Assembly: GCA_019649035.1 (NCBI GenBank)
Contig: BMAT01004697.1
Location: 95,389 to 121,979 of the forward strand
Source: Elysia marginata
Taxonomy: Eukaryota; Mollusca; Gastropoda; Plakobranchidae
Reading direction: 5' to 3'
DNA length: 26,591 nt
Shown: piece by piece, positions 1 to 12,100 of the stretch
Layout: the number at the start of each line of letters is the position of its first letter
How positions within the stretch are numbered: the first letter of the stretch is position 1
Notes under the pieces: model-generated
Database searches by the model: none
What the model was told of the DNA's origin: nothing
What the model saw: only the letters and a program-made list of their open reading frames with translations
Translations under genes and position numbers: made by a program

Positions 1-2615
1 GAAGAGGCGCTAGAAAATAACTTCATTATTATTATTATTATTAAATGTTCTCATCTTCCTCCTATCTTTGCTCATATTACTATTAGAACACTAGAAGTAG
101 AACAAAAGACAGGAGCAGGATTGATTCATTAGCCAGCTGGTTCTTTCTAGCTGGCCAGTGGATCAACGGTAAATTTAGTGTGGCACTACCACTACTAGTA
201 TTTACTCCCATTTCAACTAAATCTAATTTGAGTGTAATATTTTTTTCTGTTCGGAAATAACAAATCAATGTTTTCTTCTGATGAGAGTTCTTAGGAATAA
301 TGAAAGTTCTGATTGCCAAGTTTCACTGTAGATGCGGCTCACCCATCACTAAAATCCCAAATTTTGTTAACAAGTAACGCAATGCTTTACAGGAATGCAT
401 TATATTACAATATTTACAGTGAGAGAGATGGGGAAGAGCAGGAGGAGCGTCATCAATGCTTCAGTGACAGGACGGTACCGTCTTCGTGTTTGTCTGTATC
501 AGCTTATCAGTATTAGTAACTCTGCAGCTTGGTTATGACTACGAGGTTTATACAGAGATCAAATGGGGCTAGCAGTGGGTGGTACTTGGAGAGAAGAACT
601 TTCTTGTTCAGCTGTGTTTGGTTGAGGCAAGTGTGTGTGGGGGCTGACACAGTGACAGGTAGAAAGTCACATTTGTAATTGTAGTTGCAATAGCACAAAA
701 ATGGCCAAGGCAAAAAATATTGACCGCTGTAGACTTTTCATTGTGTTGTTACTCGCTATCAACCAGCTTGTTGTGGTAATTTGGGATGTTACTACAGTAG
801 CTTGAGGAATCAGTGACAGTTGCTCAAACTAGAAAGGTAAAAATGTAGAAGTCATAAGGAATTAAAGAAGATCCCAAAAAAGTAAGAAGTTCAACTTCAA
901 GGAAACCATGCTTTAAAGGGATCAGTGTTCTAACAAATCAATCTCAACTGTATTAAAAATTCTCATTTATAAATGAGGTTGTTTTTTTATATGCTTTTTA
1001 GTAATTTTACTCTTTGGCTTTGCTCGACTTAAACTCATAGTCATAGTGATAATACATAATTTATAAAGTTTAGCTGGTTAAATTGCCAGGGTATGATGGT
1101 AGAGCAGATTGATCTTTCTATTTTTGTACGTGTGATTCTAACCATCTGTTTTACTAAAAAAATGTGAATATCCTACTACTGTACATGTATTCCCTATGAG
1201 AATGTGTTAGTAAAAGTAACAAAAGATATTGGTCCACCCATTTTTATCATTTCCTACTTACAAAGAAGTAGTTAAAAATTGAGATGTTTGCTTACAGAAA
1301 ATCAAACCAAATCAGTGTACATGTAGTTAAAAGTTCAAGATGATACTAAATGGGCTTCTCACCATGAAAAGACAACCACAGCAGCAGTACACAATTTGGA
1401 TTTTAATTAGAGAAAAGTAATTTCATAAATAAAAACAAAAACCTGTATAAGTATATCAATTTAAAAATTTTACTATGTAATGTACATATTTTATGTCAAT
1501 TGATATAAACTTCCAACACACAATATTATAATTAAAAAAACAAAGGAAAGAGTGCTCAGGTCTTTATCACATTTTCAAAATTAAAACAGTAGTAGATTTT
1601 GGTTGCTTACCCAGGCAAAGAAAAACTTAAAAAAAAAACATTCAAATCTGTACAAATTTTACCTACAATATTGATTGTATTGATCCATATATGTAGGAGG
1701 CATCAACAAGAATATTAAATCCTTTAGTTCAAGTATTCTCCATTAGGCCTCCCATTAAAACACAATGTCCATATGACTCCAATAATAAATCTATTATTCT
1801 GCTTCAAAACGTAGGCCTACTCTTAACCAGTTATGGTCCAAATCTTTTAGTTCCTTGTGTATTACCTACACAAAAATCAAGTCTTTACTGTAAACTATAA
1901 TAGTGCAACTATTTTAAGTCCTCTTGTTAAAAGATATTAGAAAAGGAACGAACTTGTAGTTTTGGGCTACAGCAATCAGTTTTAAGCTGCTTCTGCTATT
2001 AAACTACAACCATTTAGTATGTCATTTGATATATAAAAAAAAAAGAAGAAAAAATATTAAAATATCACTTGTCGTTCAACTAGTCACACAGAAAAAAATT
2101 TCTAACCTATGCAGCCATCAAAATGATTAGAATACTAAATATATTAATTATGCTTCGAACAATAGTGAAGGGATTTCTTTACCATCTTCACACATAAGAA
2201 AATTTTTTTTCCAAATTTGTTTCTTACGAGTATAACATTTGCTCAGTGACAAAATGTCTCATCACTGAGACGTATGAGTCAAAAGTCATAAATCCTTGAG
2301 AAGATGCCTTATAAAACTTAAAAAATAGCTTTTTCTTCCTCCTCATCAATTTGTGAAATCAACAAAAGTTTTACATGTATCTTAAAATGAAAGTGATCTC
2401 ATAATTTTTTTTTACATAAAGCTCAGATAAATGCATTTCTAACAAAAAGAAACATCTTAGAATGTGAAATATACGACAACCGACTACATGTATTTGCCCT
2501 GATGGCGAGACATATATAATGAGATGCCGAAACAGATTGCAATCAAATAAAGCTTTGGATTTTACAACCTCTTTAGTTGCATAATTTCTCTCACCTTGAG
2601 AAGCTTACTAAGGAT
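1..2615. other. Non-coding AT-rich flank, no gene seen
   Basis: Short ORFs on both strands here have no domain-like composition and no splice-linked continuation that I can find. An ATT trinucleotide run sits near 25-43 and several A or T homopolymers occur. TAGGCCTA occurs at 1812. I see no tRNA, no transposon ends and no conserved motif. Confidence 0.6.
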
Positions 2616-2621
2616 TTTATT
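2616..2621 (-). promoter_or_regulatory. Candidate poly(A) signal (AATAAA) for the large gene
   Basis: Plus-strand TTTATT reads AATAAA on the minus strand, about 375 nt beyond the candidate stop at 2995. It is the first exact AATAAA I find after that stop in the direction of transcription. It would end a compact 3' UTR. In AT-rich DNA such hexamers also occur by chance. Confidence 0.35.
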
Positions 2622-2994
2622 AGGTCAGAGCGCTTGAAACAAGAATAAACACCAGCACACAGCCCCCTAATAAAGTGAATGAATTGGGATTTTGTAACTT
2701 TAAAAAGTGTTACTTTTGGTGATCTAATTCTAACTGACTTGAACAGGCCACAGGAGTGAAACAATGTCAAACAAAAATTTTATCTCAAAATTCAAGCTAT
2801 TAACCTACCCATGCACTTTTTTCAAAACAATTCATTGCAAAACATTTTTTTACAATTTCATAAAGCAGAAGGAGAATGAGTAATTTTTGCAAACCAGTTA
2901 ACATCATTTTGATCAGAAAAGAAATATTTTCAAATTTCAAAAGCAATATTGACCAACAAACTTGGTCTATAAGGCAATTTTGCTGGTCTTCGCA

Positions 2995-3113
2995 TCACCT
3001 TTTTTTAGTTGGGACAGATGTAAGAACTCGCACATCCTTAGCAACTTTTGGTCTTTCATGGCGCCCTCTGTCACTTAGTGGTTCTATGGTGCCACTATTC
3101 TTCCTTGATAAAC
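2995..3113 (-). CDS. Candidate terminal coding exon (last 38 residues, basic)
   Basis: On the minus strand a pyrimidine-rich acceptor (TTTTTTTTCCTTCAAAG), with a branch-like TTAAC about 45 nt upstream, precedes 3113. Joining phase 1 from the donor at 8015 gives Gly2107 and then an open frame of 38 codons to TGA. It begins LSRKNSGTIEPLSDRGRHER and ends in a basic patch, PTKKR. The composition matches the Arg/Lys/Ser-rich protein it would extend, and the total length divides by three. The weak points are an AAG rather than CAG acceptor, a short open frame, and a 4.9 kb separation. The plus-strand ORF at this place is interpreted as its antisense shadow. Confidence 0.5.
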
Positions 3114-6100
3114 CTTTGAAGGAAAAAAAATCAAGGATTTGTTACAGATCTCGTTTTTCAGTTAAGGAACTGTAAAACTCAATCACTGAAAAGCAAAAAT
3201 TTTAATACATCATCCGCTTTTTTTTTTAAATTTATAACTCAACTTTCACATGCATACAAAAATACTTTTTAAACATAATACAGTCTCTTTTTCAACAGAC
3301 CAAACACATAAAAGATTTATTATGATAACTTTCAAACTTTCAATTCCAGTCAACATGACAAACAACTCTACTAAATTACAAACATGTACAGAAGATTAAT
3401 TTAGGTAGGCCTACACAGCTGTTTCTTTTGACAACATAGGTATTGATAAAAATGTCCCTGGTAATAAAAACTTAGATCACAGAAAGAAGATTACATGGAC
3501 CTGAAATAGGATCTTGCTCAAAAGGTCAAACTTTTTATTTTCTTAATTCCTACCAAATACAGACGGACTTTGGCTTTTAGTCCAAGGAATCTTTGTGCTG
3601 ATTCTTAATCTTTCCACATTTATTACAATGTAATCCATTTTTAATTTTATCATTGCTTTATCCACATTTTTGATACATCAATGTGTTGTGTAGCTACAGA
3701 ACTTTTTCTTCCTATACCCCTTCTTAAAAATTTCTATTTACATCCTTTGGAAATTGATATACTGCAAATATATAGGCGGATTATAGTTATACTGTTTATT
3801 TTTCTGATTTTATTTTCTTTGAAGAAACTATTTATACATTCACACAAATAAAGCTGAAGTCTGAAAAAGAAACTGCCTCAGAGAAAGGACAAAAGCTAAC
3901 TTTTCTTATTAATTAAAATTACTTCAAGGTTGAATATCAAATGTTGAGGATTGAATACATAATTGTTATGATCAAACTAAAAGGATTACAGTGAACCTTA
4001 AATCCAATAACCTTGGACTTGACAAACTATTACGTTCAAAGAAGTGAAAGAAAGTACCGTCTTCTTTAAAATCTTTTCTAATCTTTTAAAACTAACTTTT
4101 ATAATCATACATGAAGAACAAAGTGGCTTTGAACCCACCTTGTTTTCAACGTACTAGAATTGAAACTGAAAGTGAAACAAAAGTACTTATTTTCTTAACC
4201 TATTTTTGTTATGTAACTCTCTTCATCAGCAATTCAGCTATCACTATCAGAGAGGGAGAGAGAGGTTACATTTAGACCCATAGGAAAAAAAAACTAGTTT
4301 TGCAAAGCTTACAAGTTTGTTCTATTCTTTCTGTTTTTCAAGGTTGATAAACAGTGCAGATTTTTTTTTATTTTGATCGTTTGCGCTACTTTAAAAGACC
4401 TTGCTTTCAATGAACATTGAATTCAAGAAACTATGTAAATTTTACTGATAGGTTTGTTAAAACAAGGTCTACTGCATATTTTTGGAGCTGCAAGAAAACC
4501 CTGCAATCATGGATACATCAGATATGTGTTTTTCCTTTTCTTTGTTTTTTTTCTTTTTCCCCCCTCTCCTCTCTTTGACAATGCAATTTATGCAGTCATC
4601 TCCTCAATTCTTTTTTATTCTGTGTTCTTATTATAGAACAAACTAATTTCAGACCAATCTCGTTTCTAACAAAGTAGAAGTGAAACTGAAACTGATGGCA
4701 GGTCTTTTCTTGCTCTACTTTTATAGTATGTTATTCACTTTACAAGGAATACAACTATCAGAGACACAGAGAGAAAGTACCTTTTCCCATATGCTGTGTA
4801 CCATAAATGGCACAGTCGATCAAAAAAATTATTTTTTTTCACTAACCATCTCTTGCCTGATATTGGAAATCTAAGAATGCCTCATTTAACCTTTTTTGCC
4901 ATAGCCTGAATTACTATGAATATTTGAAAAAAGGTATTGTAACAATAAGAATGATTTAAAAATCGTTAACCCACCCCATACATGGTGTACCAAAAATGGT
5001 ATAGTGCTAACTACTATACATTATACACAGCAGTGCTCATCTATACCGGCACCACAGCGGGACCTCCGAGTCTGAGGAATCCCCTGCTTTTTATCTATAT
5101 AAAGTCTATTACCTGTGGATGGTTTCACAGGACAAGAACAGGCCTGAACATTGATATAGGGGGAGAATAGAGCGAATATCAGAGAAATTACAGAGAAAAT
5201 TAGTAACTTTTTCTGTAAACATGACGGGCAAGCTAACATAAGACCATAGGCCCATTGTGGGCTTGGCTTGTTCAGTGAGCTGATGGAATGCGGATCCATG
5301 AAAGTAGGTTACAGAAGTAAACGCAATGGCTTCATGCATTGTGCATCCACACACACAGTGTGAAAATGTAGGCTAGACTAGGCATTATAGAAATCTGGTT
5401 TGTATCGATACCAATGCTGTTGTGTCAATTCTTTTGGGTTCACTTGTGTTCATTGCTCATGGCTAACATTGCAAACACCTGTAGCACCATAAGAGTTTGT
5501 TCTATTCTTCCTATTAAAAATACTTTAAGATTGAGAGATAGTGTAAAACTTTTTATTTTTGCTCCTTGTTGGCTTTTTAAAGAGACTTTGCTTTCAACAA
5601 ACTTTGGCTTCAACAAACTTTCTAAATTTTTCCAAAAAGTTTGTTGGCTCCAAGGTCCACTGTATATCTCAGTGCCATTGTCACGGACAAGAACAACATG
5701 TAGGGCTCCTAAGATGTTTCACATACACAAGTATATTATATAAAAAACACCACACAAGCTAATGGTTTTTTAAAATTCATGGAAAAGGTAAATGTGCCTT
5801 TTCATTCGAGAACAATATTCAGACCTATGCTAGGTCCTTTTATTTCCTCTCTACACTGTATTTTGAATTTGATGGTCACTATTCCCAGTAACCGCACATT
5901 TTTAGGTGTTTTTAAAAATTCATACAAAAACACACATACCGGATACACTCAATGTTAACATATAAGGTATCAAAGAAAAGTTGATTTATAGAAAAAGACA
6001 GGTTTTTTTTCCAAAACTATACACATTTGCATAGTTACTATAGCAATTATGTAGGAAGTGGAGATAGATCTAGACCAAGACTTGCTAACATATATAACAA

Positions 6101-9100
6101 AAGCCTTTGTAGAAACTTCCATTGAAGCTAAGGGACAACATCAAACAGCTGTATGAAGTAGTGTAAAATATATATTTAGAAAGTAACATGAATAATATAA
6201 TTTTCGATTGCAAGCTATATTTCAAAGACATGTCACTAGTTACGTGACTTCTCTAATTTTTGCCCTGCTTGTATTTTTTTACACAACGCTGTTCACTCTC
6301 AGGGTGTGGGATGGTGTGAAGGGTTTTAGCACTACTGCACTTCCAGCATGAAACGTGGCAGAAAGCATTGTAACTGTAAGCCTGCACTCCCAGCGTGCGG
6401 CGTGGCGCAAAAAGGTTAAGCATCAAGTACACACTATTTGACAGCATTGGAAGTTACCTAGAATCTGCAAAGTGTGATTCAAGTGATTTACAGTGAACCT
6501 TGGTTATAACAAGATAGTACTAATAGTAGGGCTTGGCATTATGTTCTCGTTGAACCCGAGGTCTTGTTGGATACAAGGTTGTTCTAAAATGATTTAAAAT
6601 TGCACCGTAGGCTCTATTGTTGAGGAAAACATGTTAATAAATTAGTAAGCTTCAAGAGAAAAAAACCATTGGACACAAAACTTGAAAACGGTTGTGCCCC
6701 TTGATGGCTAAAGAAAATTAACAGTGGGACTGACAGACTTTAGCTGGTTTTGTTTTTGTCTTGTTTAATTGAGTATAATTGATAGGTATATATAATCTCT
6801 CTCTCTCATGGTTTGAATTTAAGTGCATAGATAGGAGTCAATTGTGGTCTGTTTCTCGGAACTCTCAGCCAGATCATGTAGGTTCTACTTGAGACATTCT
6901 GTATACACGGTATATATGTCTGCCTGGCTTCTAATTCTTATTTCATCTTTGTCAATAATCTGAAGTTCTGTCAAAAACAAAGTCACTTTCGTTTCTTGCT
7001 GCTAAGCACTACAGTAATAGCTAAAGTTGGAGGCATCTTGGTGTTCTCCATTAAAAACTAATTGTATCCTGAATGGTCAAGTTTCAGATTTGCAACTAAA
7101 CTACAATACAATGTATGGCTATGACTATGATGATGTCAGCTAGCTGAAGTCTGAGAGACAATGATCTATGGTACTAATCCACGCTCGGTTTTACTTATCA
7201 CTGCAAATACAGGTGTGTACTAAAAGACGCAGACCTAATCTAACGTAATCTCAGGCACTAAGCTGTTAACCTTAAAGTCCTCAGTCCCCCCCTTCCCTTC
7301 TCTAACTTTTGCCCTGCTTGTGTCTTGCCCTGCCTCCCCTTTCTCTTCCATGCTTTCCCTCTGCTTGTGCCTTGCCCGGCCTTTGCCTCCCTTTGTTACA
7401 CCTGTAATCTTAATAACTGGCGCTACTCACCCCCGAACACACACACACACACGTCTTGCACTGCATCCATCATTGGGTCTGACCCTGGTCCAGGTGTAGG
7501 CCTAGTCCTGGTTCTAGTGGTAGACAAAGGCCTAAAATAACTTGCAAGTGTTGAAACACGTTAATTGTAGGCTACTAAGGCTACTAGAGACTTGGCACTT
7601 TGATGTAATTTCACTAGTGTACTGAAGTCAAGGAATAGGCTTACTTCTCTCGTTAAACCCGAGGTTGGGAAAACGGTACTTGCTGAATCCAAGGTTTTGT
7701 TATAGAACCAAAGAGGAAAATAAAACGGGACTTTGTGTCCCTCGTTGAGCCCAAGGTCTCGTTGGGTCCGAGCTTGTTGAATTCCAGGTTCACTGTATAA
7801 TCTTTTTCAATACTTGCAATCATGCTTAACAGTTGAATTTGACACTTGCATTACACCAGCAAAAACACATACTCTTGACAAGTCAGCCTCCCAAAACAAT
7901 ACAACAATTGCTTACATCAAAACATACACAGATAACAAAATACTAATCTCTTTTCTACTCTTTTGATAAACCAATGCCCATTAAGACAAAACCTGTATCA
8001 CTTTTTTCTCTTACCCTCTTGGCCCAGAACACGTTGAAAAACCATTGTGTTGCTTCCCATAGACAAGGACTTAGTCTGGGAACTAGCACTAGGCATAGAC
8101 TGACTGGAGGTGTGAGGTCGAGACATACCAGGTGGATGTGCATGGGTCGGGTATGGATGCTGCTGCTGCTGAGGTTGCTGTAGTTCTCCTAGAGCTGTTT
8201 TCAAAAAGCTAAAAGCCTGCTTGTAGGCTTCAGCTACGTGAGCACTAGATTCAGTAGGGTTGTGGGTGCCTGTGTAGGCTGCAGGAGGGACAAATGGTTG
8301 CTGATAGCCTGTGCTGCCATATTGCTGCTGGTATGGTCCAGCATTGCTACTCGGCTGATATACACCTGAAGAATAAGCATTATAGCCTTGGTGCCCTCCA
8401 CTAGCCGCTGGCGGATACGGAGAGCTGTATGGATACATTGGACCACTTGGATGTATATAGGCAGGAGTTGGCATGACAGATGGCGGAGGTGCTTCTAATG
8501 GCTGATTAAATTGAACCCCACCTGCTGCAATTTTTTCTCTCTGTTGGTCACTCCAGGTACTGCTCATGACTTTCTTATCCATGCTGCGTATTCTCTCACC
8601 ACCACTGATGTGACTGTTGGTGACATCTAGCTTAGGTTCTCTTGAGCGCTTGGATCTTGGACCATAGTTATGCCTGGATGAGGATGCTGAAGAAGAGATG
8701 GTTTTGTAGTATGAAGAAGGTTCTCGTTGGTACTCCTTGTATCTGCCCCTAGAAGGAGGTTGAGGACTGCCTGGGCTGCTTTCTGACGAAACAGGGCTTG
8801 GAGAGCGATGCCTATAAGAGCTTTTGTACTCTCTTTTGGGGCTTCTTGGATGTTTTCCTGACTTCTGATGAGCTGGGCTTCTGAGTCTGTGAGAGGGCGG
8901 AGGAGGTGGGCTTCGTGTTTGTCTACGAACCTGAGCAGGAGAGGGGCTGCGTCTGCTTGGTTTGTGTACAACACGTCTTCTAGGGATGCTGGATTCATTA
9001 TGAGTGGGAGAGCGCCTTGAAGTAGAGACATGTCTTATCGGAGGGCTTCCTGAATGAGAACTTTTCTTAGTCCCCTTCACTTGTTGAATTTCTCTTGCAA

Positions 9101-12100
9101 CATGCAGAAATTGTTTTACAGATTTGACAATTTCATTACGCAGCAAGTTGCGATTTGGGCTAGGGCTGCCAGATACGGGGCTCAGAGACTGTGACCTTGA
9201 AGAAATAGAGATGGGGCTTCTTGATATTCTTTTGTCTTTGGCAGAACTTGACACTTCTCTACCTTTTATTCTCTTGTTAGCTTTCTTTGATGGCGGCTCA
9301 CCATAAGAGTCATCAGACATATCAGAAAGAGATCTTGAACGAGAGCGGTATTTCGATGGTGGAGGTGAGGCTCTCTGTTTTTCAAGGTGGGAAGAAGAAG
9401 GCATTTGAAATTTCCTTCCTCTGCTGTGTTCGGTCCCTTGCCATGGCGGCGAGGCTTCAGGCCTTCCTTTTCTATTCCCATCCATACGATACTGGATATG
9501 TTGCTGGGAATACTGATAACCAGACTGTCTATCAGGTCCCGCGCCTGGCATCCGAGGATAGCTTGTAGGCCGACTTGAGTCAGGGTAGGATGGATATGAA
9601 TGAGTTTCATAGCTGGGTTTCCACTGCTGTTCTGGTGGTGGGTATGTAGGCCTGTATGTGTAAGGTGGTCGATACACAGGATACTGGCCAGGGACAGAGG
9701 GGTAGAAGTTGTGTCTAGCAGGAGGTTGTGCATCTCTGTTCCAGTTTTCATCCCTGTATGAAGTTGGTGAGCGGCTCCTACAGATGAAAGATTTTATATA
9801 TTATATATGTAAGTGCAAGGTAAAATAATTGGGTAGCAATGAACTTATGCCAATGTATGAAACCCTACCAACACAAATAATGGTATAAATGGTAAGAATA
9901 TAAAATGTTATTGAGATTTCCTGCATAAACCATGCAGGTCACCATAGTGAAAACAGCGAAAACCAAGATTTGGCATTCATGGCAAAATTTATACACGTAT
10001 ACTTACGTATTAGTTTACTTAAAGACAACAATTATTTAGTCATTAAAAAGATGTCTTTTCAAATAGTAATCAAGACACAAGTGCACTTTCAAACATGCTT
10101 AATTGTTAAAGTTTAAAAAAAATGAATTTTTAGAAAATCAGAAAACAAGCTCAGGGCCAACATTTTACTTCACTTGTTCGGTCCAGCTATTAGTTATGTT
10201 GAAAACAAGGGAAATATTCAATTTCCTAAATTCAAAATTCTAAGACTTTGACCAATTGTACCTGCTTCACCTGGTTACTCAAATAAATTTATCATTTCAA
10301 GAAACCCACTCTATAATACTTACCGTCGGCGTCCATATTGGTGATAGATATCCCTCCTCTGAGCAGTTTCTTCCCTTGAGGGCACAAGCCTGTAGGCATC
10401 TGACCTGTAATATGACTCCTTTTCACGACTGTTGGAGTCACGCCTAGGGGACACCTTGGAAGGTTCCAAACTCCTTTCTGAATCTCTATTGGAAACTCTT
10501 CCTTGGCTAGCACCTTGAGATTGTTTTCTAGGAAACCTTGCAGTTTGCTTGCTGTGCTCAGAAACCTGCTTTGGGTATAAGACTTTCTCATCAGTCTTTT
10601 TATCAGTCCCTACATCAATCACTTCCATATCAATTTCAAATCCAGCGTCTGTCATATGAAGCCTTTCATCTGATTCCCAAAGCGTAGAGTTTTTCCCTGC
10701 CTTTTTCTCTGTAGCATTACCTTGAGACCCATCAGCAGTTCCTAATTTGCTTGATCTTTCTTCTGCATCTGATGCAGTGGATTCTTCAAGTGTCAGATCA
10801 ATCTTGTCTATAACTGTTTCGAATGAGGTTTCCTTCAATATTACGATATCATCTGCAACACTTACTTCTTGCTTGTCATGGTGGATCATCTCTTCATCAC
10901 TGACATCTTCAAGGCTTTTGTTAGCAACAGGTTCATTTTGATCCAAAGACTCCTTTTGCTCAGAGCATTTATCATCTCTCCCCATTCGCTCACCTTTTTC
11001 TAGATCAGATGTCATTGTGTTGGAGACAATATTATCATCAGTAGTCTTATTCTTAGCTTCAATTGAAGCAGAAGTAACATATGTATTTTCACAGGTTGCA
11101 TCTTCCTCACTAGACACTAATGAAATATCAACTTTTTCCTTTGCCTCATTTGAAATTAAGGTGGCTTTCTCTGCTGTTGCATTAGCATCCTCTAAGACTG
11201 TGCTGACATTGTCACCAGCTGCCCCAATTGTACATGATGCTGGGGTACTGGTATTCTCAGTTTCACATGAGGCTGATGCAGTTGATTCATCACTGGCTTT
11301 GGCTTTGTTGGTTGACCCTGAGGTAATATTATCATCGCATGCTTTTTCTTTAGACAGGCTATACAACCTCTCAGGTTTAGAGGCAACACTACTTTCTCTG
11401 TTTTCGGAAGTAAACATATTGTCCACATGGTCTACTACTCTATCCTCAGTGCTCTTTTCTTCATCTCCAACAGCAACAGTTTCAGCCTTCTTGGCAGTGT
11501 CAATTTCACATTGTTCTGTATGGTTTCTGTCTTTATCCAAATTACTACTTGACTCCTCAAACCCAACCTCTGGCTCCTCAGAAGGCAAATCTAATTTGCT
11601 AGTTGCTTCTGATATGCTGCCTGCTCTCTCAACAGGCTTTGAATCTGAACTGAGAAGGGGTTGTTGAGTATCAGGTTCTGTATCCTTTTCAATAGTAGAA
11701 GACTTGTTCTCGTCTTTGGTGTGGCTTTCTGACTCAGCTAAAACATCATTATCTTTTGCTGCCGCTTCTGCAACCTCCATAGAACTTTCCTTGTGGTCAC
11801 TGCCAGTGGATTCCCCTCTATAAGCTTCGTTGTTGCAAGGTTCATTAGGGCTGCTTGTTGATGAGGCAGAATCTCCCAAAGTCATGGGCTCTGTCCCTGG
11901 TTGGACTAGTTCTTGAGCTTCTTCAGAACTCTCTGAGGCCACATGAATGACAACTGAGCCATCTTGCACAGAACCTAAAGAGATTAAAAGCATAGATATA
12001 AAAAAAAAGAATTATTACAAAATAGAATCAGATTTTGCTTTTAAAATTCCTCCTTCTTAAATATCCAGCTTTATGTATAGTGTGAGGTCACACATCCAGT

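Larger units (their letters stand above)
3114..8014 (-). other. Long last intron (proposed), rich in DNA-transposon copies
   Basis: If exons 8015-9777 and 2995-3113 are joined, this 4.9 kb is intron. It holds the elements at 3989-4474, 4636-5662 and 6491-7795 plus unique AT-rich sequence (3114-3988, 5665-6490, 7798-8014). A sequence like CTCTAA[CT]TTTTGCCCTGCTTG occurs twice, at 6251 and 7300. Many mobile elements fit an intron better than a 3' UTR, but if the intron is retained the 5' part would be 3' UTR. Confidence 0.5.

Noticed and set aside
2876-3175. Plus-strand 99-codon ORF
   Set aside because: It has no domain-like composition and largely mirrors the candidate minus-strand terminal exon.
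7325-7540. Plus-strand 71-codon Pro/Cys-rich ORF
   Set aside because: It lies inside a pogo-like element and includes its CA microsatellite; no transposase motif is seen.
9266-9751. Minus-strand 161-codon ORF overlapping the RS exon
   Set aside because: It is another frame of the same exon; the chosen frame has RS/SP composition and matches both splice phases.
11017-11667. Plus-strand 216-codon ORF
   Set aside because: It is antisense to the second acidic exon, whose splice sites and frame are well supported on the minus strand.
10324-11993. Separate gene starting at the Met at 11993
   Set aside because: That Met lies in intronic sequence before the TTTAG acceptor at 11975; phase with the RRM 2 exon supports one continuous gene.
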